Assembly: GCF_042677145.1 (NCBI RefSeq) | Contig: NZ_JBHTIT010000001.1 | Location: 1,736,001 to 1,800,000 of the forward strand | Reading direction: 5' to 3' | From: Perlucidibaca wandonensis | GTDB lineage: Bacteria > Pseudomonadota > Gammaproteobacteria > Pseudomonadales > Moraxellaceae | Length of the DNA stretch: 64,000 nucleotides | Shown: one piece after another, positions 42,770-50,645 of the stretch | Layout of the letters: each line of letters opens with the position of its first letter | Numbering within the stretch: the stretch's first letter is position 1 | Translations under genes and position numbers: made by a program | The notes under the pieces: model-generated | The model's input: the letters and a program-made list of their open reading frames with translations, nothing else | Databases searched by the model: none | What the model was told of the DNA's origin: nothing

Positions 42770-42787
42770 ACTTGGGCATGCACAAGT
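42770..42787. repeat. Palindrome ACTTGGGCATGCACAAGT
   Basis: Near-perfect 18-base palindrome just after the repressor stop codon. It differs at two bases from the perfect palindrome at 43745, suggesting two operators for one regulator. Confidence 0.6.
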
Positions 42788-42803
42788 TGAAGCTGAGGGG
42801 GGG

Positions 42804-43010
42804 TGGGGTTTTAAAGGACGCAACTTTTAAAGTTTTTAAAAATCAATGGCTTGCAATGCAGCGCAAGACCTATAGAAGCCATTAAAGTTCGTTTTTGGTG
42901 TCAGAAAAGGCGAACATCATTAAAAATCACAACGCCGAAGCTTCCGATAAAAAAATTACCCATACATAACAATAACTTAGCTATTTTAGGGTTGGGGTTT
43001 TAAAGGATGC
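42804..43010 (+). repeat. Direct repeat TGGGGTTTTAAAGGAYGC (two copies)
   Basis: Copies at 42804-42821 and 42993-43010 match at 17 of 18 bases. They occur in the largest non-coding stretch of the prophage (42763-43009), a candidate location for the replication origin or packaging signal. Nothing else is evident in this gap. Confidence 0.6.
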
Positions 43011-43168
43011 TATTTCTGGAAAACAACCCTCTCTCGACCAGCTGACACACCAGTATCAGTTTCTGGATGACAATTCTGCTTAGTTATTTTGCTAATAAGC
43101 ACATTAAGATCAGAGCTTGGCGGACGCTTAAGCCCTTCCGCTTTAGGCCTACTCTGGCGCTTCATCAT
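43010..43168 (-). CDS. Possible 52-residue basic protein
   Basis: Small frame starting MMKRQSRPKAEGLKRPPSS and ending VVFQK, rich in Lys and Arg, with GAGAA about ten bases upstream. It lies between the direct repeats and the secreted-protein gene on the same strand. No family is recognised; composition would fit a nucleic-acid-binding peptide. Confidence 0.35.
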   Translation of the reverse strand: MMKRQSRPKAEGLKRPPSSDLNVLISKITKQNCHPETDTGVSAGRERVVFQK

Positions 43169-43296
43169 TTTGCATTCTCACAAGTCGATCTGAATTGAAA
43201 AATCATGCCGAGAGTCTCTGAGCTATGAGCTAGGCAAGACACCTACTTAACTTTGAGCAAACTCATTTTTTTAGGCAACTTAGATGCAACCTAACT

Positions 43297-43713
43297 TTAT
43301 CTAAATGCCTTAGATGCAAGACTTTCAATTGAGTTATAGGGATTAACAAATGAAAAGCCATCGTCTGAGTAGACATTCTCTGAAGCCGACCATACACCAA
43401 CCTTAGCAACAACAGGTTTGCCGTTAATGCTCACAGTCCCGGGACGATAAATCTCCAGCTGAACACTGCCAAAGTTGATTCTGTTCCCGTTGATCATACC
43501 TCCCTGGTACACATTGACACTTACCGAAACTACGTTGGGCGATGCATCATTCAGAGTTAAACGCTTACTAAATGCACGGGTCGCTGCATCTTTATACTCG
43601 GAGGGGTAAACCATAAGTCGCGCATCGGTCATGCCAGCAAGCAATGGTGAAGTAGCCGCAAAAGCATTAGTGGTGGCCAAAACTGTTGAAACAAACAATG
43701 CTAAAATTTTCAT
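43297..43713 (-). CDS. Secreted protein of unknown function
   Basis: A 138-residue protein with a clear signal peptide (MKILALFVSTVLATTNAFA) and a mature beta-rich chain without cysteines. It is inside the prophage next to the right att, with an 18-base palindrome 32 bases upstream of its start. It could alter the lysogen's surface or phage receptor. No domain is recognised. Confidence 0.65.
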   Translation of the reverse strand: MKILALFVSTVLATTNAFAATSPLLAGMTDARLMVYPSEYKDAATRAFSKRLTLNDASPNVVSVSVNVYQGGMINGNRINFGSVQLEIYRPGTVSINGKPVVAKVGVWSASENVYSDDGFSFVNPYNSIESLASKAFR

Positions 43714-43744
43714 ACGTCATCCATGTCGATCTTTCGTAGCTAGA

Positions 43745-43762
43745 ACTTGAGCATGCTCAAGT
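43745..43762. promoter_or_regulatory. Perfect palindrome upstream of the secreted-protein gene
   Basis: ACTTGAGCATGCTCAAGT is a perfect 18-base palindrome, two mismatches from the one at 42770, and lies in the promoter region of the 43297-43713 gene. Confidence 0.6.
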
Positions 43763-43823
43763 CACCTTGTTTGATCATATTAAACACTTCGCCTCAACAT
43801 TAGCCAAGCAGCACCCGCTCTGA

Positions 43824-43841
43824 TGTCAACAAAGTGTCAAC
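43824..43841 (+). repeat. Candidate integrase arm-site pair, inovirus right end
   Basis: TGTCAACAAAGTGTCAAC: heptamers TGTCAAC at 43824 and 43835 (11-base period), 105 bases inside att copy 2. It matches the left-end pair at 30255. Confidence 0.55.
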
Positions 43842-43946
43842 AGAACTATGGTTTATTGTGCTCTAACAAAGGTCAGCAAAATCCAGAAGCCGCGTATATG
43901 GTGCATTGTGTGAAATCGTGGCAAACCAGAGGCGGAAGTAAACGCC

Positions 43947-43994
43947 CTCATAATCCTTTGGTCGTCGGTTCAAGTCCGACCGGGCCCACCAATT
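43947..43994 (+). repeat. att core copy 2
   Basis: Identical to bases 30151-30198 of the tRNA gene. It has no 5' half, so it is not a tRNA gene. It is the right att of the inovirus and the left att of the iron-uptake element. The identity with copy 3 extends four bases further (to 43998). Confidence 0.93.
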
Positions 43995-44048
43995 TATGTT
44001 ATAAATCAATTGCTTATGCATATAGCCCATGCAGTCCCATGGTCTAGC

Positions 44049-44066
44049 GGTACAGCAAAGGTACAG
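44049..44066 (+). repeat. Candidate arm-site pair, iron element left end
   Basis: GGTACAGCAAAGGTACAG, heptamers at 44049 and 44060 (11-base period), 54 bases inside att copy 2. The pair at 48660 differs at one base. Confidence 0.55.
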
Positions 44067-44099
44067 TGCCGAGCCGCGGCACCTCCTTTGGCCTCCAGA

Positions 44100-44411
44100 T
44101 TATCGAACCCATACGAATCGCAAAAATGATGGGCGCCAAGCAATAATATTGGCAACTAAAAATGCCGAGGCGGTCGATAACATTAGCCAAGCCAAGATCG
44201 CAATCGATGGATGATCGGCCATAAGACAGGCTAATAATGCTAGCAACACGCATAAATAGCCCAGAGCCCTTAATAGCTGGCGTGCAACTCGATGTTGCTG
44301 CGAGGGCCTCTGCATTATCTGCTGCCAATGTGCAGAAAAGCTTAGTGCAATCCACGCCATACCAATAAAGCTAATAAATGCCGCTATCACCAACCAAAGG
44401 CTATCCGACAT
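44100..44411 (-). CDS. DUF3325-like small membrane protein of the iron operon
   Basis: A 103-residue inner-membrane protein with three hydrophobic helices (VIAAFISFIGMAWIAL, ALGYLCVLLALLACL, AILAWLMLSTASAFLV). DUF3325 proteins accompany PepSY membrane proteins and TonB-dependent siderophore receptors; a role in periplasmic iron-siderophore handling is inferred from that. The ATG at 44411 has AAGGTGA upstream and lies inside the end of the PepSY gene (11-base overlap). Confidence 0.7.
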   Translation of the reverse strand: MSDSLWLVIAAFISFIGMAWIALSFSAHWQQIMQRPSQQHRVARQLLRALGYLCVLLALLACLMADHPSIAILAWLMLSTASAFLVANIIAWRPSFLRFVWVR

Positions 44412-46101
44412 TTTGATCACCTTGCCTTTCTGACTCAAGGCTAGCTGAGTCACTTAAATCCTTTCGAGAGAGCTTCCTTGCAGCCCAAACCGAAATGCAA
44501 GCTACTGTGATCAAAGACAAGTCCACGCCAGCTACTGGCCAGTAACGATCCCACACAAGCGTTTTCAATAAATGGTCGCCAGTGGTAATCCAATTGAGCC
44601 CAACAGCCGCTATCGCTAAGGCTGCGATAACCCAGCACTGTTCTTGCCAAGCAGGATTATGCTTAGCTTGCGCGACTGGGCTACTACGAATAAATGCATG
44701 CACCATAGCAAGCATCCATAGCCCCCAAAATGAAGCTTTCTCATAATCGCCTTTAGCGATTAACTCAGCCGGAAGCAGCCTATTAGTGACCAGCATTCCA
44801 ACAGCTGCAATACACATCCCTGTGATCATAGTTACCGCGAGGGAATCAACGATACAGCTGCCGTAGCTACCAATCTTTGCATGCTGATTTTTGCGCTTCT
44901 CAACAAAGAAAATAAATCCGGTGGCAATACATAAACTACCCAGTACCCCCCCCACAACATACAGCCAGCGCAACAGCCAGTGCTCAAAATGTTGTAAATG
45001 CAAACCGGTCAAAAACTCATTAGTGGCGGAAACTGGACTTCGCACTGGATCCTCATAAAGCACCTTGCCAGTACTCCCTTGGAAGTAAACCCCCTCCCCA
45101 ACCAACGCTACCCGATCACTTCCTGCGCGATAAATACTCACATAGCTATTTTCATCACCGACGAAATTAACTTGCAGAAATCCCACCTCGCCAGGCATGC
45201 CTCGTGCGGCCCATCGTGTCTTTGCTTCTACGACCATTGCATCTACCGATGACAGTGCAGCTGCAGTGCCGGATCGTTCACTAGGCAGTCCCGTGCGCTG
45301 CGCCTCAAGCACATGTTGCTCATCATGAATTGGCTTTAGCAATGTATGCGTAACTGGCAAAAAGATAGTTCCCGCAAAAATCACCAAGCCAGTAAACGCA
45401 AAGAAAAAATGGAATGGCAGAGCCATCACACCGGTCATGTTATGTAGGTCAAGCGCACTTCGTTGCGTTCGGCGACCTGGGCGAAAAGTGAAAAACTCGC
45501 GAAACACCTTTCTGTGCAAAATCACACCAGTAACTAATGCCACCAACATAGTGAAAGCCGCTAAGCCAACGATCCAATAGCCAATATTTTTCCAAGGCCA
45601 ATTTAGACTGTAGTGCATCGGATAAAACCATCCACTACCAATACGTAATGCACTGTCTGAAATAATCTCGCCACTGCGAGGGTCCAAGACTACATCGCCA
45701 TTAATCCTACGTGCCTCCATAGCATCATATGCAGTAGGGACGCTAAATCTGACACCCATCCCAAGAACAGGGTCGCGATGCGTGGTATAGGCCCAGTATC
45801 TATCTTGTAGCAGCGTCGCTCGCGCCGGAACGTCACCCTTGGATGAGTCATGAAGCTTTTGGACTTTCGCATCATAGTCATCTTGCTCAGGCAGGATTTG
45901 CTGCAATACTGGCAACAACACCTTGTCAAAAGATGGCATAGGCTGCGGCTCAAACCGAGTCTGAGGAATAGCCCAACGATCAATCTCTCTGTCGAACACT
46001 GACAGCGTGCCAAAGAAAAAGCACACCATTAGAATAAAGCCAAGCACGAGACCAAACCAGGTATGGAGCCATGCCATGGTCTGCCGAAAATTAGTCAACA
46101 T
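44401..46101 (-). CDS. PepSY-associated transmembrane protein (iron uptake)
   Basis: A 566-residue inner-membrane protein with an N-terminal helix (WLHTWFGLVLGFILMVCFFFG), two PepSY-like periplasmic stretches and several further helices, including HNMTGV-type His residues (LDLHNMTGVMALPFHFFF). These proteins occur with siderophore receptors and are thought to be membrane reductases or help release iron from siderophores in the periplasm. Second to last gene of the operon, ten bases after the DUF3649 gene. Confidence 0.8.
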   Translation of the reverse strand: MLTNFRQTMAWLHTWFGLVLGFILMVCFFFGTLSVFDREIDRWAIPQTRFEPQPMPSFDKVLLPVLQQILPEQDDYDAKVQKLHDSSKGDVPARATLLQDRYWAYTTHRDPVLGMGVRFSVPTAYDAMEARRINGDVVLDPRSGEIISDSALRIGSGWFYPMHYSLNWPWKNIGYWIVGLAAFTMLVALVTGVILHRKVFREFFTFRPGRRTQRSALDLHNMTGVMALPFHFFFAFTGLVIFAGTIFLPVTHTLLKPIHDEQHVLEAQRTGLPSERSGTAAALSSVDAMVVEAKTRWAARGMPGEVGFLQVNFVGDENSYVSIYRAGSDRVALVGEGVYFQGSTGKVLYEDPVRSPVSATNEFLTGLHLQHFEHWLLRWLYVVGGVLGSLCIATGFIFFVEKRKNQHAKIGSYGSCIVDSLAVTMITGMCIAAVGMLVTNRLLPAELIAKGDYEKASFWGLWMLAMVHAFIRSSPVAQAKHNPAWQEQCWVIAALAIAAVGLNWITTGDHLLKTLVWDRYWPVAGVDLSLITVACISVWAARKLSRKDLSDSASLESERQGDQNVG

Positions 46102-46111
46102 GGGGAAACTC

Positions 46112-46390
46112 TCAAGACAAAATAAACCGCTGCAATAGCAAGGATGACGCTATCAATATTGCTGCACTACCAAAAAGTATCGCCCACAAACGAATTAGAC
46201 TGGGCACACAAAACGCCCATAGAAATACGCCTAGATAAACTAAAAATGCAGCTATATACATGGCGGCTTCTGCATCATGAAAATCGATGCCAGATGCCAC
46301 TAGACCAGCAATGCCGAATGAGGCAATGCCCCATGTAAACGCATAGCCGCCGATTAGGGCGGCAAAAATGCGAGAGATAGTTGGCCACAT
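46112..46390 (-). CDS. DUF3649-like small membrane protein of the iron operon
   Basis: A 92-residue protein with three hydrophobic helices (RIFAALIGGYAFTWGIA, YIAAFLVYLGVFLWAFCV, AILFGSAAILIASSLLL). DUF3649 proteins are found between TonB-dependent receptors and PepSY proteins. Only three bases separate its start from the receptor stop. Confidence 0.72.
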   Translation of the reverse strand: MWPTISRIFAALIGGYAFTWGIASFGIAGLVASGIDFHDAEAAMYIAAFLVYLGVFLWAFCVPSLIRLWAILFGSAAILIASSLLLQRFILS

Positions 46391-46393
46391 ATC

Positions 46394-48532
46394 TTAGAAG
46401 CGATAACGTGTTGTGAGATTGGCGCTTAATTGCTCCCCATAGCCACAGTCCATGCCTGCACCACGGCACCAAGAAACATAGGTTTTATCAGCTAAATTTC
46501 TTGCATCTAGACGCACATCCCACGGGCCCGTCGTATAGCCAACCATTGCGTCATACAGAGTGACCGAAGGGACTTGCGGCGCACTATTACTTCCAACTAC
46601 ATCGCCAATGTACCTAGCACCTAAGCCGGCTCGCAGGCCAGATGCGAAATAATACTGCCCCCACGCAGATGCTGTTTTCTCAGCAATAGCCGACAGTCGA
46701 TGGCCAGTTGCTTCGTTTTTTGCATCGAAATCTGTGTAATTGGCCATTATCTCAAGCGGACCTACTCGTTGACGAACCTCTGCCTCCCAACCTTTAATGA
46801 CAGCACCAACTTGTTCGCTACCACCAGGTGTTGCGCCATCGATAACTCGATTCTGCTGCTCAATATCAAACCAAGCCAATGTCGCTGATGTGCGTCCTGA
46901 GTGGGATAAATACTTCACCCCCGCCTCTGTTTGCTCTCCAGTTGTTGGCTTAAGAAAGCCGGCACCAGGTGTGCCATCGGTGCCTAAGTTTGGCGAGAAA
47001 GCTGAAGACCAACTAATGTATGGCGAAACTCCATTATCCAAACGATACATCAAGCCTGCGCGCCCTGTGGTAGCCGAGTTTTTAACCACATCATTCGAAC
47101 CTACCACTTTCAATAACTCATTTTGAGCTCGGTCATTGCGCACTGCAGCAGATACAACCCATGGGCCCCACTCCATGTGGTCCATGACATACACGCCAGT
47201 TTGCACAATTTTATTGTCATTTCTATCTACTGTCGTAAGCGTAGAGAGATAGTTCATCATGCCTGCCGAGCCATAAACAGGGCTGTACAAATTGAAGTCA
47301 TCAACTCCATTTGCCGCTAATGTTGGCTTTGTATTTGTGTAATTAAACTCTTCCCACAATGCATTCTGATGATCAACGCCAACAGCCACATTGTGCTTTG
47401 TCGCTCCAAGCTTAAAGCTTCCTTCAAACCTGAAATCCGCTGCAAAAACATCGGTCTCACGATCCGCTGCATATACTGTTCGACCTATATTTCCAGCGTC
47501 ATCAGGCACTGGCCCAACCTGCGCATATATCTCTCGAGTCTCACTTGATGAGTTTGTTTGCCTTAGATTGCTCACCACCTTCCAGGAGTCAGAAATGCGC
47601 TGATCCCAAATCAAACTAAATTCATTTTTATCCGTATCGTAACGATCCCAATCTGGCTCACCCATAAAACGACTAGAAGGAATTTGACCTAATGGCGCAG
47701 GATCAATCGTTCCCTTTGATGGTAGGAATTGCGAAGACACTTTTGAGTCGTTTTTTTGATACGTGTATTGCGCCGTAATACTTGCATTCTCATTTGGACG
47801 CCAAGTTAATGATGGCGCTAAAAGCTCGGCATCATCATTTACGTAATCTACTTGCGTATCGCTATCGCGCTTTAAGGCGACTAAGCGGTACAAGAATTTT
47901 TGATCTTTACTTACAGGGCCCGTCAAATCGAGAGCCAACTGCTTGCGCCCATGACTACCCAACTGCATTTCAACTTCTTTAGATGCCGTACTGCTTGGCT
48001 TTTTGGTCACCACATTCACAATGCCGCCCAGCTCAGCTTGTCCGTATAACGCCGAAGATGGCCCCTTAAGAACCTCTAATGACTCTAAGCTGTAAATTTC
48101 TGGACGGACGTTATTGTACGAACCAAATCCACTTCGCAGACCATCAATATAGTTTGATGGTGAGAGACCTCGAATTGCTGCCCAATCGCCTCGAGTATCA
48201 AAGCCATAGCGACCGGAATAAACTCCGGAGCTGTATACGAGCGCTTCCTGAATGTTTTTTGCACCAGTTTCGCGAATTTGCTCAACATCAATGATGCTCA
48301 TGGCGAATGGTGTGTCTTGAATGGCTGCTGAGCTTTTACCTACCGACGCGGCGCGGGACTGTGTAATTAATCCATCATCAAGCACGCCCATGGCGTCTGT
48401 GATGACCACCTCTGGCATTACCAGAGGAGCAGCTGGCGCCGCGGAACTTTCTGCTACCGCAGTCGAGATTTGACCGCATGTAAGCGCCACAACAAGAGCT
48501 ATGCGCGTTGGATGAAATGCTACCTGAGACAT
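46394..48532 (-). CDS. TonB-dependent siderophore receptor
   Basis: Outer-membrane receptor of 712 residues. It has a signal peptide ending TAVAES, a plug domain (about 60-190; QDTPFAMSIIDVEQIRETG, YGQAELGGIVNVVTKKP) and a 22-strand-type barrel ending in LTTRYRF, with the terminal Phe needed for barrel assembly. It belongs to the siderophore-receptor branch (FhuA/FpvA-like); the ligand is unknown. The ATG at 48532 is preferred over the upstream 48577 because it gives the signal peptide and places a Fur-like box just upstream. Confidence 0.9.
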   Translation of the reverse strand: MSQVAFHPTRIALVVALTCGQISTAVAESSAAPAAPLVMPEVVITDAMGVLDDGLITQSRAASVGKSSAAIQDTPFAMSIIDVEQIRETGAKNIQEALVYSSGVYSGRYGFDTRGDWAAIRGLSPSNYIDGLRSGFGSYNNVRPEIYSLESLEVLKGPSSALYGQAELGGIVNVVTKKPSSTASKEVEMQLGSHGRKQLALDLTGPVSKDQKFLYRLVALKRDSDTQVDYVNDDAELLAPSLTWRPNENASITAQYTYQKNDSKVSSQFLPSKGTIDPAPLGQIPSSRFMGEPDWDRYDTDKNEFSLIWDQRISDSWKVVSNLRQTNSSSETREIYAQVGPVPDDAGNIGRTVYAADRETDVFAADFRFEGSFKLGATKHNVAVGVDHQNALWEEFNYTNTKPTLAANGVDDFNLYSPVYGSAGMMNYLSTLTTVDRNDNKIVQTGVYVMDHMEWGPWVVSAAVRNDRAQNELLKVVGSNDVVKNSATTGRAGLMYRLDNGVSPYISWSSAFSPNLGTDGTPGAGFLKPTTGEQTEAGVKYLSHSGRTSATLAWFDIEQQNRVIDGATPGGSEQVGAVIKGWEAEVRQRVGPLEIMANYTDFDAKNEATGHRLSAIAEKTASAWGQYYFASGLRAGLGARYIGDVVGSNSAPQVPSVTLYDAMVGYTTGPWDVRLDARNLADKTYVSWCRGAGMDCGYGEQLSANLTTRYRF

Positions 48533-48558
48533 GTCGACTAACACCAATCTGTAATTCG

Positions 48559-48586
48559 TAATGCTAATTATTATCATTTAGCATTA
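48559..48586 (-). promoter_or_regulatory. Fur-box-like palindrome upstream of the siderophore receptor
   Basis: TAATGCTAA and TTAGCATTA flank ATTATTATCA-type A/T-rich centre, 27 bases before the receptor ATG. The core resembles the Fur hexamers (ATAATGAT/AATTATTATCATT). Iron-repressed expression of the whole operon is inferred. Confidence 0.7.
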
Positions 48587-48659
48587 CGGGTGCAAGGAAA
48601 ATCTCCGCAAAACACCTTGCCCATCATGCTGAGTTGCATCTGACTATTACGATAGAAAA

Positions 48660-48677
48660 GGTACAGCAGAGGTACAG
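48660..48677 (+). repeat. Candidate arm-site pair, iron element right end
   Basis: GGTACAGCAGAGGTACAG, heptamers at 48660 and 48671, 121 bases inside att copy 3. An inverted CTGTACC is at 48732-48738. Imperfect direct repeats starting TTTCGCTTAA lie at 48695 and 48759. Confidence 0.55.
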
Positions 48678-48798
48678 TGCTCAGCTTGGCTACATTTCGC
48701 TTAACTATGCTAAACCACTGATTTCAAACAACTGTACCGATTAATAGGTTACGCTAACTTTCGCTTAATTATCATTAACTTATTGATTTATAACGGAA

Positions 48799-48846
48799 CT
48801 CATAATCCTTTGGTCGTCGGTTCAAGTCCGACCGGGCCCACCAATT
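48799..48846 (+). repeat. att core copy 3
   Basis: Third identical 48-base tRNA 3' segment, right boundary of the iron element and of the whole integrated array. It lacks the tRNA 5' half. Confidence 0.93.
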
Positions 48847-49133
48847 TATGATACTAGTCAATTACTTGCACCTTAACGGCATGTCTTCACGTAGCTTAAA
48901 GGTCCAGTGCTCTCGGAAGAACAGTTAAAGCAACGTCCGGAGTTAGTTGACCACTACAAAATGACGCTTAGCCAGTGCCAAAAAATCTTAATCGCCTATC
49001 TCGCCAAGATCATTTGGTTATCCAATCGAGTCGCTCATAGCAAAAAGCTAAAAATAACTGCATCCAAACCTCCACACGCTGCGTATAGGTCTAGCAACAC
49101 CACCATAACGCTTAGAATTCGTGGAGTTACCCT
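48847..49133 (+). other. Intergenic region right of att copy 3, possible decayed element end
   Basis: AAAGGTCCAGTGCTC at about 48898 resembles the arm site AAAGGTACAGTGCCG of the iron element's left end, and the bases just after the core also resemble those after copy 2. A 76-codon GTG-started frame (48907-49137) shows no family and no ribosome site. The stretch also holds the promoter of the DUF4331 operon. Confidence 0.35.
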
Positions 49134-50624
49134 ATGATCAATCGCAAATCCCAACGCCCGCGCCTGTTGCCTTTAGTCGGCATGATGCTGATGGCTAGCG
49201 CGACCGTTGCTACTACCGCATACGCCTCAAGTCACCGTGAAGCGCCGTATATCACCTCACAACCGAAAGTCGATGGCACTGACTTTTATATGTTCCGCAG
49301 CTATGAAGCTAACCGTCAGAACTTTGTAACGCTGATTGCTAACTACCTACCGCTACAAGATGCCTACGGCGGACCAAACTACTTCTCTCTCGACCCGAAT
49401 GCGCTTTATGAAATTCATCTCGACAATAACGGCGATGCGGTCGAAGACATTACTTTCCAGTTTCGCTTCAAAAATACGCTTAAAGACCTAAAGGTTCCCG
49501 TAGGCGGCAAAATGACTTCAATACCTTTAGTCAACTTGCCACCCCAAGGCAATGTTCCGACGCTTAATGTAGCGGAATCATTCACCGTCACCATGGTAAA
49601 AGGCCCACGTCGTGGCGCTAACAGCTCGCGCCAACTGCTGACCAATGCTGCTGGTGGCGGCAGCACATTCACTAAGCCAGTCGATAACATCGGCAACAAA
49701 TCCATTCCCAACTATGCCTCCTATGCGAACCAGTTTATCTACAACGTAGACATTCCAGGCTGCTCCACGCAGGGCAAAATATTCGTCGGTCAGCGTAAAG
49801 ATTCCTTTGTGGTGAACTTGGGCGAGACCTTTGACTTGATCAATATTGCCAACCCTGTTGGCAGCGAAAGTGTTGAGCGCGACGATCTCGCCGATAAAAA
49901 CGTCACCACATTGGCCATGGAAATACCCAGTAGCTGCTTAACCGCTGGCAATGAAAAGGTTATTGGGGGCTGGACTACCGCTAGCGTACGCCAAGCGCGT
50001 TTGATCAACCCTAAACCCGGCAGCAACAATAGCTCCGCAAGCAAGGAAGGCGGCCCATGGGCACAAGTTTCACGCCTCGGCATGCCGCTGGTGAATGAAG
50101 TTATTATTGGTCTAAAAGACAAAGATAAATTCAATGCCAGCCAGCCAAAAGATGATGCGCAGTTTGCCGACTACGTGACCAATCCATCACTACCATTTTT
50201 GATTGAGGCGCTATTTCAAACACCAGCACCCACGAACTTCCCGCGAACCGATTTAGTCACAGCGTTCTTAACCGGCGTTCCTGGCTTAAACCAACCGGCT
50301 AATGTGAAAGGTTCAGAAATGCTGCGCCTAAATACGTCTGATGTGCCGCCAGTACCTGCAGCAAATCAAAATCGCCTAGGTGTTGTAGCAGGCGACAATG
50401 CCGGCTTCCCCAATGGCCGTCGCCCTGGCGATGATGTTGTCGATATTGAGCTACGTGTAGCTATGGGCTTGCTCTGTCATGCAGGTCTTGGCGTTTGCTC
50501 TCCTGATGATGCTAAAGCAGGCACGCTGGGCTTTACTGATGGCGCAATCCAACAAGCAAGCCAGTTCAACAGCACCTTCCCATACCTGAAAACACCATTA
50601 GCTGGCGCTACATCCACTAACTAA
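49134..50624 (+). CDS. DUF4331 secreted protein
   Basis: A 496-residue exported protein: signal peptide (PLVGMMLMASATVATTAYAS) followed by the DUF4331 hallmark SSHREAPYIT, then YMFRSYEANR, DNNGDAVEDITFQF and C-terminal RPGDDVVDIELRVAMG. The function of the family is not established; it recurs beside HupE-like proteins and ECF sigma/anti-sigma pairs. GGAG lies 6 bases upstream of the ATG. First gene of a six-gene rightward operon. Confidence 0.85.
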   Translation: MINRKSQRPRLLPLVGMMLMASATVATTAYASSHREAPYITSQPKVDGTDFYMFRSYEANRQNFVTLIANYLPLQDAYGGPNYFSLDPNALYEIHLDNNGDAVEDITFQFRFKNTLKDLKVPVGGKMTSIPLVNLPPQGNVPTLNVAESFTVTMVKGPRRGANSSRQLLTNAAGGGSTFTKPVDNIGNKSIPNYASYANQFIYNVDIPGCSTQGKIFVGQRKDSFVVNLGETFDLINIANPVGSESVERDDLADKNVTTLAMEIPSSCLTAGNEKVIGGWTTASVRQARLINPKPGSNNSSASKEGGPWAQVSRLGMPLVNEVIIGLKDKDKFNASQPKDDAQFADYVTNPSLPFLIEALFQTPAPTNFPRTDLVTAFLTGVPGLNQPANVKGSEMLRLNTSDVPPVPAANQNRLGVVAGDNAGFPNGRRPGDDVVDIELRVAMGLLCHAGLGVCSPDDAKAGTLGFTDGAIQQASQFNSTFPYLKTPLAGATSTN

Positions 50625-50645
50625 GCCACCAACAGGAGAGTGACG

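Larger units (their letters stand above)
30199..43994. mobile_element. Inovirus (filamentous phage) prophage integrated at the tRNA
   Basis: A 13.8-kb element bounded by identical 48-base att copies and internal arm-site pairs, visibly more A+T-rich than the flanks. Read leftwards from the control region it encodes an Xis-like protein, HUH replication initiator, ssDNA-binding-like protein, membrane and coat proteins, terminator, adsorption protein, DUF2523 protein, Zot ATPase, secretin and tyrosine integrase, the known inovirus order. A repressor faces the other way. Beyond the integrase lie four cargo genes with defence-like domains. No gene of the expected set looks broken, so it may be inducible. 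Confidence 0.88.
43995..48846. mobile_element. Integrase-less element carrying a siderophore-uptake operon
   Basis: A 4.85-kb interval between att copies 2 and 3. It contains only a four-gene iron-uptake operon and, at each end, a pair GGTACAG-n4-GGTACAG (44049 and 48660) that resembles integrase arm sites. No recombinase gene is present. It may be a remnant, or a non-autonomous element mobilised in trans. Confidence 0.65.

Noticed and set aside
43947..43994. A second tRNA gene
   Set aside because: Only the 3' half from the anticodon loop onward is present; the upstream bases cannot form the acceptor 5' strand or D-arm. The same holds for 48799-48846.
30199..43994. XerCD/dif-type integration of the inovirus
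   Set aside because: The element has its own tyrosine integrase and tRNA-derived 48-base cores; no dif-like 28-base site is seen at the junctions.
43823..44047. Plus-strand frame across att copy 2
   Set aside because: It merely reads through arm and att repeats; composition and position argue against a gene.
48907..49137. A 76-codon gene ahead of DUF4331
   Set aside because: GTG start without a ribosome site, no recognisable domain, and it runs into the DUF4331 start; kept only as a note in the intergenic entry.
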